From: Gerris lacustris
Taxonomy: Eukaryota > Arthropoda > Insecta > Hemiptera > Gerridae
Length of the DNA: 64,000 bases
Direction: 5' to 3'
Assembly: GCA_951217055.1 (NCBI GenBank)
Contig: OX578284.1
Location: forward strand, 23,805,187-23,869,186
In this document: positions 9,099 through 20,140 of the stretch, in pieces
Position numbering within the stretch: the first letter of the stretch is position 1
Layout: the number at the start of each line of letters is the position of its first letter
Notes under the pieces: model-generated
Database searches by the model: none
Told to the model about the DNA's origin: nothing
The model's input: the letters and a program-made list of their open reading frames with translations, nothing else
Translations under genes and position numbers: made by a program

Positions 9099-11018
9099 AT
9101 GGATCGACTTCGTGACATTCCAAAACCAGACTATAGTGTACTGAGTGCTCGTGAGTTTAACTTACGAACATTTAAAATATTACAATGGAATATAAGATCA
9201 ATAAATAATAAAAAAGATGAACTCGAACACCTCTTATATTCATCTAAAATTGACATAGCCTGCCTCTCTGAGACTTGGTTTAAACATGAAACAAATATTA
9301 CATTTAAAGGTTATAATATAATAAGATTAGACAGGCAAGATGACAGAAGAGGTGGGGGAGTCGCAATAATAATTAAATCCAACATACACTACACAATACT
9401 TAACAACCTTCCAAAGATAGGAACGGATCATATTGGCATTCAAATAAAATATAAGAACACAAAATTAAATATTATATCAATATATAACCCTCCAATGACT
9501 CAAATTCTCTCTAACAAATGGCATGATCTAATAAAAGCAATTAAACCAACATACCTTCTAATAGGAGATTTTAATAGTCATCACGAAGCCTGGGGTAGTA
9601 GTAATACTGATTCCAAAGGTCAAAATTTATTAAAAGCAATTGATCAAAATAATGCAATAATCTTAAATAAAAATATACCAACCCTTATTCCTAAAATAAA
9701 CCAAAAAACACAATCTGTAATAGACCTTGCAATAGCTTCTAATAACATTGCAACTGACTTTGAATGGAAAATTTTAAAAGATCCACATAGTTCGAACCAC
9801 TATCCGATAATATTAGAAACAAATTCCTCCCACATAGAAAAAATATATCGATACCCAACAAGACGTTGGAATGTTGATAAAGCAGATTGGACAAAATATG
9901 AGGATAATATGGAAATACTAACACAAAACAGACTAATAAAACATACACTATTAACATACAGTGACTTTATAGATTATATAAACACAGCATCTAAAGATTC
10001 AATTCCGGAAATAAAAAAAAGAAAAATTACTTCAACTCCTTATCCCAACCTTATTCATTGGTGGGATACAACCTGCGAACAATCAAAATATGAAAGATAC
10101 AACGCTTATCAAAACTTTAACGCCAATCCAAATTTAACAAATTTTATTAATTTCAAACGTAAACACACAAAATTTAGACGATTAATTAAACTTAAAAAAA
10201 GAAATAGTTGGAAACAATATTGTGATAACCTAAACTTTTCAAAAAATACACCATCCAGTGTTTGGAAATCGTTTAAAAAATTAAATAAAAATCCATCAAA
10301 TGAAATACAAACAAATCCAGGAACCTGGCTAGAGGAATTTATGGATAAATTAGCCCCCCCATCAGTAACAAATATAATCCCAAAATCTTTAAATAGCAAC
10401 AACACTCATGTACTAACTAAACCTTTTACATTTTCCGAATTTAAAACGGCTATTAAACACAGCAATACTTCCCCTGGACACGATAATATTCACTATGACA
10501 TGATACACCACCTACCCCCAATTTCAAAAAACACACTTTTAGAAATATTTAATAACATTTGGGAAACACAAAAAATTCCTGAATCATGGCAAACATTTAT
10601 AATAATCCCCATTAAAAAACCAGGAAAAACAGCCGATTTAGCCTCAAATTATCGTCCAATTTCATTATCATCATGTATGTTAAAAACTTTTGAAAGATTA
10701 ATTAAAAATAGATTGGAATGGTGGATAGAGTCGAATGAAAAACTTGCAAAATCGCAAAAAGGATTTAGAAAAAATAAATCAGTTTTAGAAAGCCAAAGTC
10801 AGCTTGTAACAGACATACACAGCACATTCACACAAAAAAAGTCAGTATTAACACTACTTCTAGACATTACACAAGCTTATGACAATGTTGACCTTAATAT
10901 ATTACATCATAAATTAATACAAATGAACATACCACAACAAACTGCAAATTTTATTATAAAATTAATAACTAATAGAACACTACTTTTTTCGAGTCAACGG
11001 AGAAATAGTAGGAAGTAG
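9099..11018 (+). CDS. LINE ORF2 first part: APE endonuclease and N-terminal RT
   Basis: 639 codons from ATG at 9099, one base after the ORF1 stop. Residues about 25-240 form an apurinic-type endonuclease that nicks target DNA: LQWNIRS (N31), LSETW (E58), GDFN (156-159), VIDL (D209) and SSNHYPI (H234). The last motif is normally SDH, so an Asp is replaced by Asn. The RT begins around residue 480 with IPIKKPGKTA, NYRPISLSS (about 517), KGFRKNKS, and motif A LDITQAYD with catalytic Asp near 589. The frame is lost in a run of T near 10988, where one extra base would explain the shift, and it stops at 11018. The RT continues in the next frame. This copy therefore cannot make full ORF2 protein. Confidence 0.9.
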   Translation: MDRLRDIPKPDYSVLSAREFNLRTFKILQWNIRSINNKKDELEHLLYSSKIDIACLSETWFKHETNITFKGYNIIRLDRQDDRRGGGVAIIIKSNIHYTILNNLPKIGTDHIGIQIKYKNTKLNIISIYNPPMTQILSNKWHDLIKAIKPTYLLIGDFNSHHEAWGSSNTDSKGQNLLKAIDQNNAIILNKNIPTLIPKINQKTQSVIDLAIASNNIATDFEWKILKDPHSSNHYPIILETNSSHIEKIYRYPTRRWNVDKADWTKYEDNMEILTQNRLIKHTLLTYSDFIDYINTASKDSIPEIKKRKITSTPYPNLIHWWDTTCEQSKYERYNAYQNFNANPNLTNFINFKRKHTKFRRLIKLKKRNSWKQYCDNLNFSKNTPSSVWKSFKKLNKNPSNEIQTNPGTWLEEFMDKLAPPSVTNIIPKSLNSNNTHVLTKPFTFSEFKTAIKHSNTSPGHDNIHYDMIHHLPPISKNTLLEIFNNIWETQKIPESWQTFIIIPIKKPGKTADLASNYRPISLSSCMLKTFERLIKNRLEWWIESNEKLAKSQKGFRKNKSVLESQSQLVTDIHSTFTQKKSVLTLLLDITQAYDNVDLNILHHKLIQMNIPQQTANFIIKLITNRTLLFSSQRRNSRK

Positions 11019-12870
11019 AATAACTAGAAAAGGTATCCCACAGGGGGCTATTTTAAGCCCCCTATTATACATAATTCACACTTCAGACCTTGAAATAACA
11101 ATACCCCATCCTGTAAAAATACTCCAGTTTGCCGATGATGTATTAATATACTCAATCAGTAAAAAAATTGATGACATGGTAAATGATCTTAGTCAAGCAT
11201 TACAAGCAATTCAAAACTGGACTAGAATTACTGGACTAGAACTATCCCATGAAAAATCAGAATGTTGTGTTTTCACAAGAAGAAATAATCCCCACCTAGA
11301 AAATTATATCAATTTTGGAAATATACAAATAAAACGAAAAACAGTAATCAGATTTCTTGGTCTCTTCCTCGATCAAAAACTTACATGGAAAGAACACATC
11401 AAGAATATTTCCTTAAAATGTGAAAAATACCTGAACATAATGAAAATGACCTGCAACAAATCATGGGGAAGTGATCCAAAAACCATGATTACATTTTATA
11501 GGGCAACAATAAGATCATGCTTAGACTTTGCATCACCTTTCTACGGTAACGCAAAACAATACTTACTTACAAAACTCGACCGCATTCAATACAGGGCCTT
11601 ACGATTATCTATGGGATATTTAAAATCAACACCAATAATCATTATATTAACTGAATGCTGCGAACAACCACTTAACCTTCGCCGACAACATTTAGCTGAC
11701 AAACTACTATTAAAATTATACACTCAATACTCTACCATATACAAATCTATATCAGAACTATCTAACAAAATAAACAGAGTACACAGATACTGGCGACATA
11801 AACCTACACCCTTACTAAACAATAGCTACAATAATCTATTACCTTACTTAAATCAAAGTATATACCAACACGAATTATTACCAATTCATCAAATTAATTA
11901 TGAAAACCTATATCAAAAACCAAATATATATATACCCAAATTTACTTATCCTTACAATAACATTACATTCGAAGATCAACTAAATAAATTACATCCACAC
12001 AACACTTACACTATATTTACAGACGGATCAAAACAACAAAATTTAACAGGATATTCTTATTATGACCCCCAATTAAAACAAGGCATCGGCTACTCATGCC
12101 CTCAACATACTAGTATATATACATTAGAAAGTTTAGCAATTTTACATGCACTAGAATACATTAACACATTACAAAATAACTATAACAAATACACGATAGC
12201 ATGTGACAACCAGGGCGTTCTTAAAAAACTTGACAACATTTCATACACTACACACTTGGATCACATCTTCATGAATATTTTAAACAATATAGCAGAAATA
12301 AGAAGAAACAATAAAGAAATAGACTTTATATGGGTCAAATCACATCAAGGAATTGAAGGAAACGAGGAAGCAGACAAACTTGCCAAAACCCCTACACAAC
12401 AATCTGAAAAACAAATACCAACAAGAGACCTCATAACACTATCCAAAAAGAATATGTTTGAAAAATTTAATATAAAACTACAAGAAGAACCAGAAAAAGC
12501 AAAAAATTTCAAATTAATAGTCAAAAAAATTCCACTTAAACCATGGTTTTGGAAAACAAAACTACCACGTACAGATATAATGAAAATTAATAGATTAAGA
12601 AGTTACCATGCACGATGCATTCAGTACAACTATATAATAGGACTAAGTGATTCACCAATATGTTATACTTGTCCTGAAAAAGAAGAAAATGTAGCTCACA
12701 TCCTATTGGAATGTCCGAAATATAAATCAGAAAGAAATAAATTATACCAAGAAATTAAAATACAAGAAATTCAAGACAAAAATGAAAAAATCAAGACCAT
12801 CCTATTCTCAAATTTAAAAAATATTAAACTTACACTAAAATTCGTAAAAGAAATAAATTACTCCCCTTAG
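10989..12870 (+). CDS. LINE ORF2 second part: RT palm, RNase H, zinc finger
   Basis: Continuation of ORF2 in the +1 frame after the break. RT motif B (GIPQGAILSPLLY) comes before FADD at 11128-11139, the catalytic pair of the polymerase; the first ATG in this frame is 11176. RNase H follows with TDGS (D283 counted from that ATG), LES (E318), CDN (D344) and EEAD (D400), so all four acidic residues are kept. A C-terminal CX2CX8HX4C zinc finger (C496, C499, H508, C513) is typical of this LINE group. Together these copy the RNA by target-primed reverse transcription and remove it. Stop TAG at 12868. Apart from the single frameshift no other break was seen, so the insertion looks fairly young. Confidence 0.9.
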
Positions 12871-13353
12871 CCTAAAATTGAAAAAATCTGGAGTCCACTC
12901 ACCAACAGAAATCCACAAACGAAATAAAATTTAAAAAATAAATAAAAATTACTTAGGGAAAACATAGGAAGAATTTTGGAAGGACTCGGGTCCACCCAAC
13001 CTAATTGAGGTTTTCTGTGGTTTCCCTCAATTTACTAGGCAAATGCCAGGTTGGTCCACTCTTAAGTCAGTCCACAGACTGCCTATGATACCCGTTTAAA
13101 TACCTGCAAACAACCCTAACAAAAATCCATTCAAAAACTTCCGTTTAGAAAAATAAAAAAATATAAATATATACTCCGAAATTATCCATTATACCCTTCC
13201 CCAAATTTGATTAAAAAGCTCCAATCCCTTACAAAATATCAAAATTATAAAAAGGCACAAAATAACCCCTCTCAAAATAACATTATGGCTCCGGTAAACA
13301 CAAATATTTTTTTTGTTACTTATGCCAATAAAGAATTTGTTTAAAAAAAAAAA
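12871..13353 (+). other. LINE 3' UTR and poly-A tail
   Basis: Contains a block TGTGGTTTCCCTCAATTTAC followed by AGGCAAATGCCAGGTTGG, a stem-forming stretch resembling segments I associate with 3' ends of arthropod LINEs and SINEs. It ends with AATAAA (13327) and an 11-A tail. Confidence 0.65.
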
Positions 13354-13364
13354 TATATATTTTT
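13354..13364 (+). repeat. LINE target site duplication, right
   Basis: TATATATTTTT, matching 8914-8924. Confidence 0.85.
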
Positions 13365-13640
13365 GTAATCAGCTCGACGTACCCTTTCATATGATACCCC
13401 TCACGGTGTCGAAAAAAAAATGTAAAATTTTTAACCCTTTATTTTGTTACCCTAATTTTTTTGAAAAATATTTTTTTTAAGTCGCTATATTTTTAAAATA
13501 TGTGGGCAGGTACAAGACACATACATGCCAAATTTCAAAGTGATCGGACGAAAGGTGTAGCCGTGAGAGCACGCGAGAGGACGGACGGACAGACACACGC
13601 AGGAAAATATAAGGGTCCTTGGTTTTGCCTAAAAAAGAAT
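13365..13640 (+). repeat. Family C repeat, right half
   Basis: Continues family C after the LINE and matches the reverse complement of about 51645-51935: GTAATCAGCTCGACGTACC, CCCTCACGGTGTCGAAA, then ACGAAAGGTGTAGCCGTGAG and a GGACGGACGGACAGACAC tract. Similarity fades after GGTTTTGCCT. Confidence 0.8.
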
Positions 13641-13789
13641 AAAATCACAGGGATGTACTTGCATCCAAGCACTATTTAGGGTTTCGTAGATTATTTAGTA
13701 AAATATACGTTATTATATTATGCAAAAAATTGTTTTCCCACAATTTAATTTTTTTTGAAAATAAAAAAATACTAACACATTTGATTTAA

Positions 13790-14222
13790 GTTCCCCTAAT
13801 ACAAACAAAAATAAAAGGGTCCTTGGTTCGATCCCCCGCCTCGGGGGTCACAATGTTTTATATCGTTAATGAAAAAAGTTAAATTACATTTTTTTCAGAA
13901 AATTTTAATTGCCGCTTAATAAGGTATTTGCATGAATTATTTCAATATTTTAGGACTATCCTACTCATAAAAAGCTTTTGTTGGATACCCCACTCAAAAA
14001 TGTAAAAAATAAAAATATTGAGTTTACCACATTTTTGAAAAATTTAACATGCTTCTCTAGATTTTTCATATATGTGTGGGTCAAAAAGTTGCACTAGTGT
14101 ACTGAATTTCAACTTTTTAAAACAAACGTTTCGGGAGATATAAACCAAACGGAGATATGACGGACGGATAAACACATCACTTTCGGCATAAGGGTTTTGA
14201 GAAGGATGTACGAAATCTAATT
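13790..14222 (+). repeat. Dispersed repeats ending in CGGCATAAGGGTTTT block
   Basis: A segment with CTTGGTTCGATCCCCC (shared loosely with 22145-22200) is followed by a module with TGTGTGGGTCAAAAAGTT, a CGGACGGATAAACACATCAC tract and CGGCATAAGGGTTTTGAGAA. The latter module recurs at about 15820-16005, and its TGTGTGGGTCAAAA part recurs in reverse near 28280. Confidence 0.5.
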
Positions 14223-14360
14223 AAAGCAAAATAGTATTTAGCGAATTCCCTGTTTTTTGTGTCTATTTGACTATAAACGACACAAAAACAACTACACTAG
14301 TGAGCTCCTTAGATTGCTATGTGTTCTTGGTTGGAGTTTTAACAGGTTTAAGCATTAGGC

Positions 14361-14947
14361 ATTAGCTAATAGGTATCATTATTGGTAATAGAATGTGAGA
14401 AAAATTGTTATGATGTTGATATTAAAAGTTGTTTTGGGATGTTATACAACCGCTCATGTTTGTTAATACATATGCCAATATTTTTTTACATATGCCAATA
14501 CTTTCTAATATTGTTCAGTGGGTGAAGGCCAATGAGAAATATCTGCCTATTAATGTGACATAGAGCTCCCTCGCTTCTTATCTTCTTATCAATGAATGTT
14601 CACATAACTATAAAGTAAAGAATATTTAGGTAGGTTTCAAAATTTAAGTGTTAAAAGTCAGGATGTTAGCATTAAAATAATTCCTTTAAAATAATGTTAT
14701 ACCGCTGAGAACTGAAAGGTAATAAGACAGATTTAAAAGAATGAATGTTACTAAAAAATAAGATAGGTTTCAAGTACGTGCGAAAAGAAGCAATATGCTT
14801 AAACCATCTGTGAGCTAATCCTAAACATACTTTAAGCATTTCATTTAAACTAGATGAGTATTGTTAATAGAAAATAATTGAATTCCATGCATGCTTGAGT
14901 GGAAGCATTGTCGAAGACAATAAACATAAGGTTGAAATTAATATGGT
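14361..14947. other. No gene seen
   Basis: AT-rich spacer without supported features. A short TACATATGCCAATA duplication occurs near 14468-14502. Confidence 0.5.
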
Positions 14948-14955
14948 ACTATTTG

Positions 14956-15190
14956 GGTACTTCTTTAGATTGTTACTCCCCTACGTTTTTTTCAGAATAT
15001 AAATGCCTGACTAAATAACTATTAAGACAAAGGGATGTTTAAACCAATGTACTTTAAAACAAAGGGGTATCAGACTTCTGTTTTTATAAGGAGTAACAGT
15101 CTAAAGAAGAACATTCCGTAAACTTTTTTAGATTGTTACTCCCTTCTGTTTTTTTTTTTTATAAGGGGAGTAACAGTCTAAAGAAGTGCC
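14956..15190. mobile_element. hAT-type MITE, copy 2, with 8-bp target duplication
   Basis: A 235-bp element with terminal inverted repeats GGTACTTCTTTAGATTGTTA and its complement ending TCTAAAGAAGTGCC. It is flanked by perfect 8-bp direct repeats ACTATTTG at 14948-14955 and 15191-15198. An 8-bp duplication is the hAT superfamily hallmark. It contains one extra hairpin unit joined by AACATTCCGTAAAC. No transposase. Confidence 0.85.
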
Positions 15191-15480
15191 ACTATTTGTA
15201 GGATAATTTTAACACAAAATTATCCCACATATGAAATTTGGATTTCTTCAATGCCATCTGATGATAACCTTTTAGAGGCCAAAAGTTGTAAGAGGTATTA
15301 ATATAGATAAGAAGCAGGTAACCATATTGTCTGGCAATTTTGTCTTTCCTTTCAAGTGTTTTCTTTTGTAAAAGTATTATTTCGCAACTGTTCTTATGGT
15401 TTTATAATTTATCATGTATAATTTATTTCTATTGTATTTTTTTAAATAACATTAAACTTATAAGTGGCACCTAACAGAGT

Positions 15481-15610
15481 GGGGGGAGGGGATTTTTTTG
15501 CGGGTATATTTCAACCCATAAGGAATAACTCATAAATTCATAAGGCTAAATTTAAAAAAAATCTGGGTATCAAATAAAAGCTCTTGAAGAGTAGGTTACA
15601 AATATATATA

Positions 15611-15685
<75 letters not shown>

Positions 15686-16010
15686 ATAAAGTGCTTTTAT
15701 TTTATACCCCATTGAAAATTAAAATAACAAAACTGGGTGCACTGCGCATAAGCGCGTACAAAATTTGCAATTGAATTGCGCATGTGCATATTAAATTTTT
15801 ATCTTCTCTATATTTTTTCGATGTGTGGGTTAAAAAGTTATTACTAAAAGTTATTACTTTTATTATTAAAAGTTATTACTCCAATATTTCAAATTTCAAC
15901 TTTTTACCTTAAACGGTTCGGGAGATATGAACCAATGAGTGGCGGACAGACAGACATATCACCTTCGGCATAAGGGTTTTAAGAAGGATTTACGAAACCC
16001 TAAAAAAGGA
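15481..16010 (+). repeat. Dispersed repeat split by a TA microsatellite
   Basis: Starts near a G-rich GGGGGGAGGGG tract. It contains AAGCTCTTGAAGAGTAGGTT, a long (TA)n at about 15601-15689, then a module ending with a GGCGGACAGACAGACATATC tract and CGGCATAAGGGTTTTAAGAA. Reverse-oriented relatives lie at 28255-28480. Confidence 0.55.
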
Positions 16011-16129
16011 AGTGATAGATAATAGTAGTATTAAAACATGTTTGTTTTTTATGTAAATAATCAATTACCGGATTGTTTTGGGAATTTTCAAATTTAGCTT
16101 CTTTTTTTAATATTCCATTATGTCTAAAC

Positions 16130-16222
16130 AAAATTTCTGTCTTTGTAATTTTTCACTTTGGAAACAAAGTTTCTTGTTCTTAAGAACGATCACAGAATTT
16201 CCGTTACCTTCGCTATATTTTT
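16130..16222 (+). repeat. Family A repeat, 3' fragment
   Basis: Keeps the TTCTTAAGAACGATCACA and TTCCGTTACCTTCG blocks that end the full copies at 24051 and 29437. Confidence 0.45.
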
Positions 16223-16400
16223 TTTTTTTTAAATATTTAATAACTCAGGTTTTACCCAATATGTTTTAAATAATTAATTCCTACAACTTTATAGGATATA
16301 ATGAGATTAGTGTGAGCATATTACCAATAAGAATATAATATATTAGTGTGAGTACTCTATTATGATATGCTCGAGTACCAAATCAGTAATTTAATCTTAT

Positions 16401-16432
16401 TACTTTTCCTCACCTATATGGTAGGAAAAGTA
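16401..16432. repeat. Small hairpin TACTTTTCCT..AGGAAAAGTA
   Basis: A near-perfect inverted repeat with the arms quoted in the call. It recurs at 48639-48672, so it is probably the end of a dispersed repeat. The sequence to about 16820 continues as an AT-rich repeat with a GTCTGTATGTGTGTTCTC tract. Confidence 0.5.
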
Positions 16433-17086
16433 TTATTTTCACCCTAACATTTTTTTCGAGATTTCAGCTGAATTATCCGTTTGGGGTGTTTTTAGGACCT
16501 CCTGAGTGGTTTTCAGCATGACGTCTGTATGTGTGTTCTCATCGTACCGCCAAGTGTATTTAACCTAGAGAGTTGAAACTTGGCAGGAAAATCAGTCCTT
16601 ACTTCTAGTGCCACCCGGAAAAATTAACATTTTCCTCCATTTTGAACCCAGTTTGCTGAGACAGCAAATTTTTAAAAAAATCGTAAAAAATCAAAAAGTA
16701 GACCGAAAGAATTGAAATTTGGCACGAATGATCCTCTCTATATTTCAAACAAATCCACCAAAATTATTTTTAATATTGGCCACCATTTTGAAGTTATCGA
16801 TTTTTGAAATCATAACTTTGTCGCTTTATAATACCGAAAGTATAAATAAGCTTTTGACATACAGCATCGTTGGAACCGGTAAAAAATAAGGAACAAATAT
16901 AAAAAAAACACGATGAAATTCCATTTATTAGTTTAAAAGTTATAAGCAGACATAATTATTAATTATTGCGATACTCTCATTAAACGTAAACTTTTTTTAC
17001 ATCTGTCAAAATACCGCCAACATTTAAATAATTAAATGAATGAAATATTTGAAAAATGATACTTAATGAATCAGTTAGTTCAAAAC

Positions 17087-17170
17087 GGTCACCCGTCCAA
17101 GTACTGACCACGTCCAATGCTGCTTTCCCCTGCTGCGAAGCAGCAGGAGAGGCCATTTTAGGGGCCTCCG
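17087..17170 (-). repeat. 5S rRNA-derived fragment
   Basis: On minus, AAAGCAGCATTGGACGTGGT followed by CAGTACTTGGACGGGTGACC closely matches the middle to 3' part of eukaryotic 5S rRNA, including the internal promoter box C region. The 5' part of 5S and the closing stem are missing, so it is a pseudogene or part of a 5S-derived SINE, not a working gene. A perfect CTGCTG..CAGCAG hairpin adjoins it at 17131. Confidence 0.55.
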
Positions 17171-17171
17171 A

Positions 17172-17985
17172 AGTGAGGTAAAGTTCCGAGGTACCCGATT
17201 TTTTTAAAATGATATTTTCTCCTTTTTCTATCCCAATATACAATAATTAAAAATAAATCGAGAATAACGCTTAATGCATTATTAACGGAGCAAATAAAAT
17301 AATGCTATTGCTCTGGTTATAGCAGAAAAGTTAAAAACACAAAGTATTGTTTTGTACAAAATAAATGTTGTTCTATGTATCTTAAAACTCGAGAGAGCTA
17401 GGTCTAGAATTATCTTATTATTATGTTTTATATCGATTGTAAAATATAAAATTTAATTAATTACCCTTTAAATCGCTTTTGTTTTCGTGACCACTTATTG
17501 TCGGAGTCTGTGCGAACACTAAAATGTTTCAAAATATTTAATTTAGATTAATATAAGATGATAAGAGGCTTTGCGGTCATCTGTTATCTTGTCCGAGTCT
17601 GGTATCTCTTAATAATTTCCTTTGAATTTATTGAAAAGTAAATATAGTTTAAGATATCGTACGTGACTTGAATTGGAATTATTATCTTTATTATCATTAC
17701 GCAATTTGCTAAATTTGTCCCTTTAATTATTTAACCTTATTATTAAAAGGCGTATGTATGTATTATACATAATGCATTGTTCATTCCATTATTATTAATA
17801 AAATACCCTGTTAGTCGCAGTTAAGAGGCTACTTATTACATGCAAAAATCCATTTCATTATCTGGCACGATAAATAACCAATAAAAAATTATATTTTAGG
17901 CCTCAAGAGTTTTCATAGTGCAAGATTTAAAAATTCGAACGCCTCCGTCTCGGAACTTTTCCGTGCCATATAATACCAAAATGGT
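17172..17985. other. No gene seen
   Basis: AT-rich spacer; no supported gene, RNA or repeat. Confidence 0.5.
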
Positions 17986-17993
17986 GAAAGATA

Positions 17994-18154
17994 GGTACTT
18001 CTTTAGATTGTTCCTCCCTTTTGTTTATTTAGAATATATATGACTTACTCTAAATAACTATTAAGACAAAGGGATGTTTTGTGTAATGTACTTTGGGACA
18101 AAGGAATATCACACTTCTGTTTTTATAAGGGAAGTAACAGTTTAAAGAAGTGCC
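17994..18154. mobile_element. hAT-type MITE, copy 3 (simple form)
   Basis: A 161-bp element, GGTACTTCTTTAGATTGT to TTTAAAGAAGTGCC, without the extra hairpin units. It is flanked by GAAAGATA (17986-17993) and GAAAGATG (18155-18162), an 8-bp duplication with one mismatch. Confidence 0.8.
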
Positions 18155-18794
18155 GAAAGATGTTTAGTTATAATACAGGGAAATTATTTATCATATATAA
18201 GAAATACGAAATACGATTGGTGTGAATTCCACCTCAAGCGGGGAAGTAGTTCCGAAAAATTTAGCGTTAAAGTTTCTAAGATGATATTTTATAAATGGCT
18301 TCAGATATCAAAACGAAATTCAGCGGAAATTATTTGTCTTATATAGAAGTATGATTGGTGGAAATTTTAGAGCTATCGGAAAATGTTTCAATTTTTTACG
18401 AATTTCTGAAATTTTTACTTTTAGCAAAATGAGTTAATTGCGTCATAAATTTATGATTTTAAAGGGCGCCACAACTATCCGTAAGGAATGAATTTTGTAC
18501 CAAATTTTAAACATCTAGCTTGAAAACTGTGGGAATTATGCGTCTTTTTTGTTTTGATAAAAATACCAGCAGTAAGTTTCGATATTATTATACATCTTTT
18601 AAGTAGTCGCTCTTATTTTATCATAAAACGCTGATGATTAAAAATTTCTCTATTTCTGTTAAAAGATTTTAAATCTATCGTTAGAAAGATCGTTAAATTT
18701 GCAATTGAGAAATATTAATTTTATGTCATGTTTACTGACATTTTGTTGGTAGGAAATGTACTTCAAAATTTTATTAGAACAAGGTTCGTTATGT

Positions 18795-19866
18795 CACGTT
18801 ACAGCATCTGGAGCCCGGGAGTGAATCCGAGAAAATCGAACTTTACAAAACCGATTGTCACAAAATCAACTGTCACGAAATAGACTGATGACGATAAATT
18901 GTGTAAAAGTTGACCGATTTAGTTAATATTTAGTACACATTTTCATTTTACTAATGCCCAGGACGAGTTCGTTAGACAACGTTATCCACGTAAGTGTTCG
19001 CGCGGAACGCTTGCGTAAACGTAAGCTTCAAATGTAAAATTGTAATTTTAGGATGGTAAAAAATTCAAACTTTATCTATTTAATGAGACAAACACCTTGT
19101 TTTAAATAATTTTTTTTGTAAATCAAACACCGACACTGTTATGAAGTGTTATGATAACTAAATTTATTAAAGCGGACCTAAACGTTTTTACCGATAGCTT
19201 ACGTTCTAACGTAACGATTTAAAAAGAAAACTTTATACACATTGTCTAAAGTACAATTGGGATAGGCATGTACAATTTCAACCTCATGCAAGCAGAAGTT
19301 TTTGTGAAAAGGGATATTTTATAATATTTTAAATCAAGTAGGCCGGGGTGTGAGGGTATGGGAATAGTCCAGTTTATTGCTCGGCTATACCATTATTATC
19401 TTAATTAACTATTAACTCATCATGATTAACTATTTTCTCAATATCCAATACATTTTGCAATACAATATTCAATATATTTAATGCAAGACGCTCACTTCTA
19501 ACTCCGCAAAGTACAAAGTTACTTTTAATTTTGTCTCTTTAATAACTCCACCATGTTTAAGTATAGTTACCATCGTATACTTAGCACTGTCATTTTTATT
19601 TATATTTAAACAAAACTAGTTGAAAACACCTTTTCTAAGTTGAATTATTACTATGGTGGATAGATGGTGTAAAAAGAACAAATGAATCAATTTTTTCTCG
19701 AGACTTTACGACCCTTTATTTTTACATTTTTCGTTCTCAAATTTTCGTTCTTTTTACACATTATCGTCTATCCTCTATAGTAAAAATTTATATTTAATAA
19801 AAAGTGTAAGGAACTTCGTTCCTTATCAGGTCCTGCCAGGTGTCCCGCGACAACACACGTATTTTT
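18795..19866 (+). repeat. Family B repeat, copy 1 (with MITE insertion)
   Basis: About 1 kb, similar to 53645-54420. It starts GGAGCCCGGGAGTGAATCC, includes ACCGATTTAGTTAATATTTAG, AATGCCCAGGACGAGTTCG and a GTTCGCGCGGAACGCTTGCG palindrome-like block, and ends with GGAACTTCGTTCC and GGTGTCCCGCGACA. A 130-bp mariner-type MITE sits inside at 19651-19780. No ORF. Confidence 0.7.
19651..19780. mobile_element. Mariner-type MITE with TA target duplication
   Basis: The 130-bp element begins CTATGGTGGATAGATGGTG and ends with the inverted form CGTCTATCCTCTATAG. TA flanks it at 19649-19650 and 19781-19782. It is absent from the family B copy at 53.6-54.4 kb, which supports insertion. Confidence 0.7.
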
Positions 19867-20009
19867 CCCCCCAATTTACTTATTTTTCGTCACACTTAAA
19901 TAGTTTAAAAATCAGAAAGTAAAGAGGTTACAATCAATTTTTAAAATAATACTGGAAAAACCTCTTCTCGTGAGCTTAAAAATTAATAATAAACAAAGAT
20001 ACATTTTTT

Positions 20010-20140
20010 TGTAGGCCCAGTTATAAAGTTACAGTTTGAGAGTCAAAGTATTTTCTCAAACTGTAAAAATATAGCTGTTTTCTACATTTTTATTTTACGC
20101 ATTAAAAAAAAAATACAAAATATAAAACATAAAACATAGT
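20010..20140 (+). repeat. Family E dispersed repeat, copy 2
   Basis: Direct copy of 5775-5905: GTAGGCCCAGTTATAAAG, ACAGTTTGAGAGTC, GTTTTCTACATTTTTATTTT. Confidence 0.55.

Larger units (their letters stand above)
8925..13353 (+). mobile_element. I/Jockey-group LINE, 5'-truncated, with target duplication
   Basis: A 4,429-bp non-LTR retrotransposon: the tail of ORF1, a nearly complete ORF2 (APE endonuclease, reverse transcriptase, RNase H, zinc finger), a 3' UTR with AATAAA at 13327-13332, and a poly-A tail at 13343-13353. It is flanked by an 11-bp target duplication. The insertion point is proven by the uninterrupted family C copy on the other strand at 51.6-52.4 kb. A single frameshift in a T run near 10988 splits ORF2. 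Endonuclease, RT and RNase H together place it in the group with I, LOA and R1 type elements. Exact clade not determined. Confidence 0.9.

Noticed and set aside
13822..13840. GGTTCGATCCCCC as a tRNA or SINE B box
   Set aside because: No A box at the right distance, no cloverleaf, and the block is part of a dispersed repeat seen also near 22165.
17087..17243. Working 5S rRNA gene
   Set aside because: Only part of 5S is present and the closing stem is missing.
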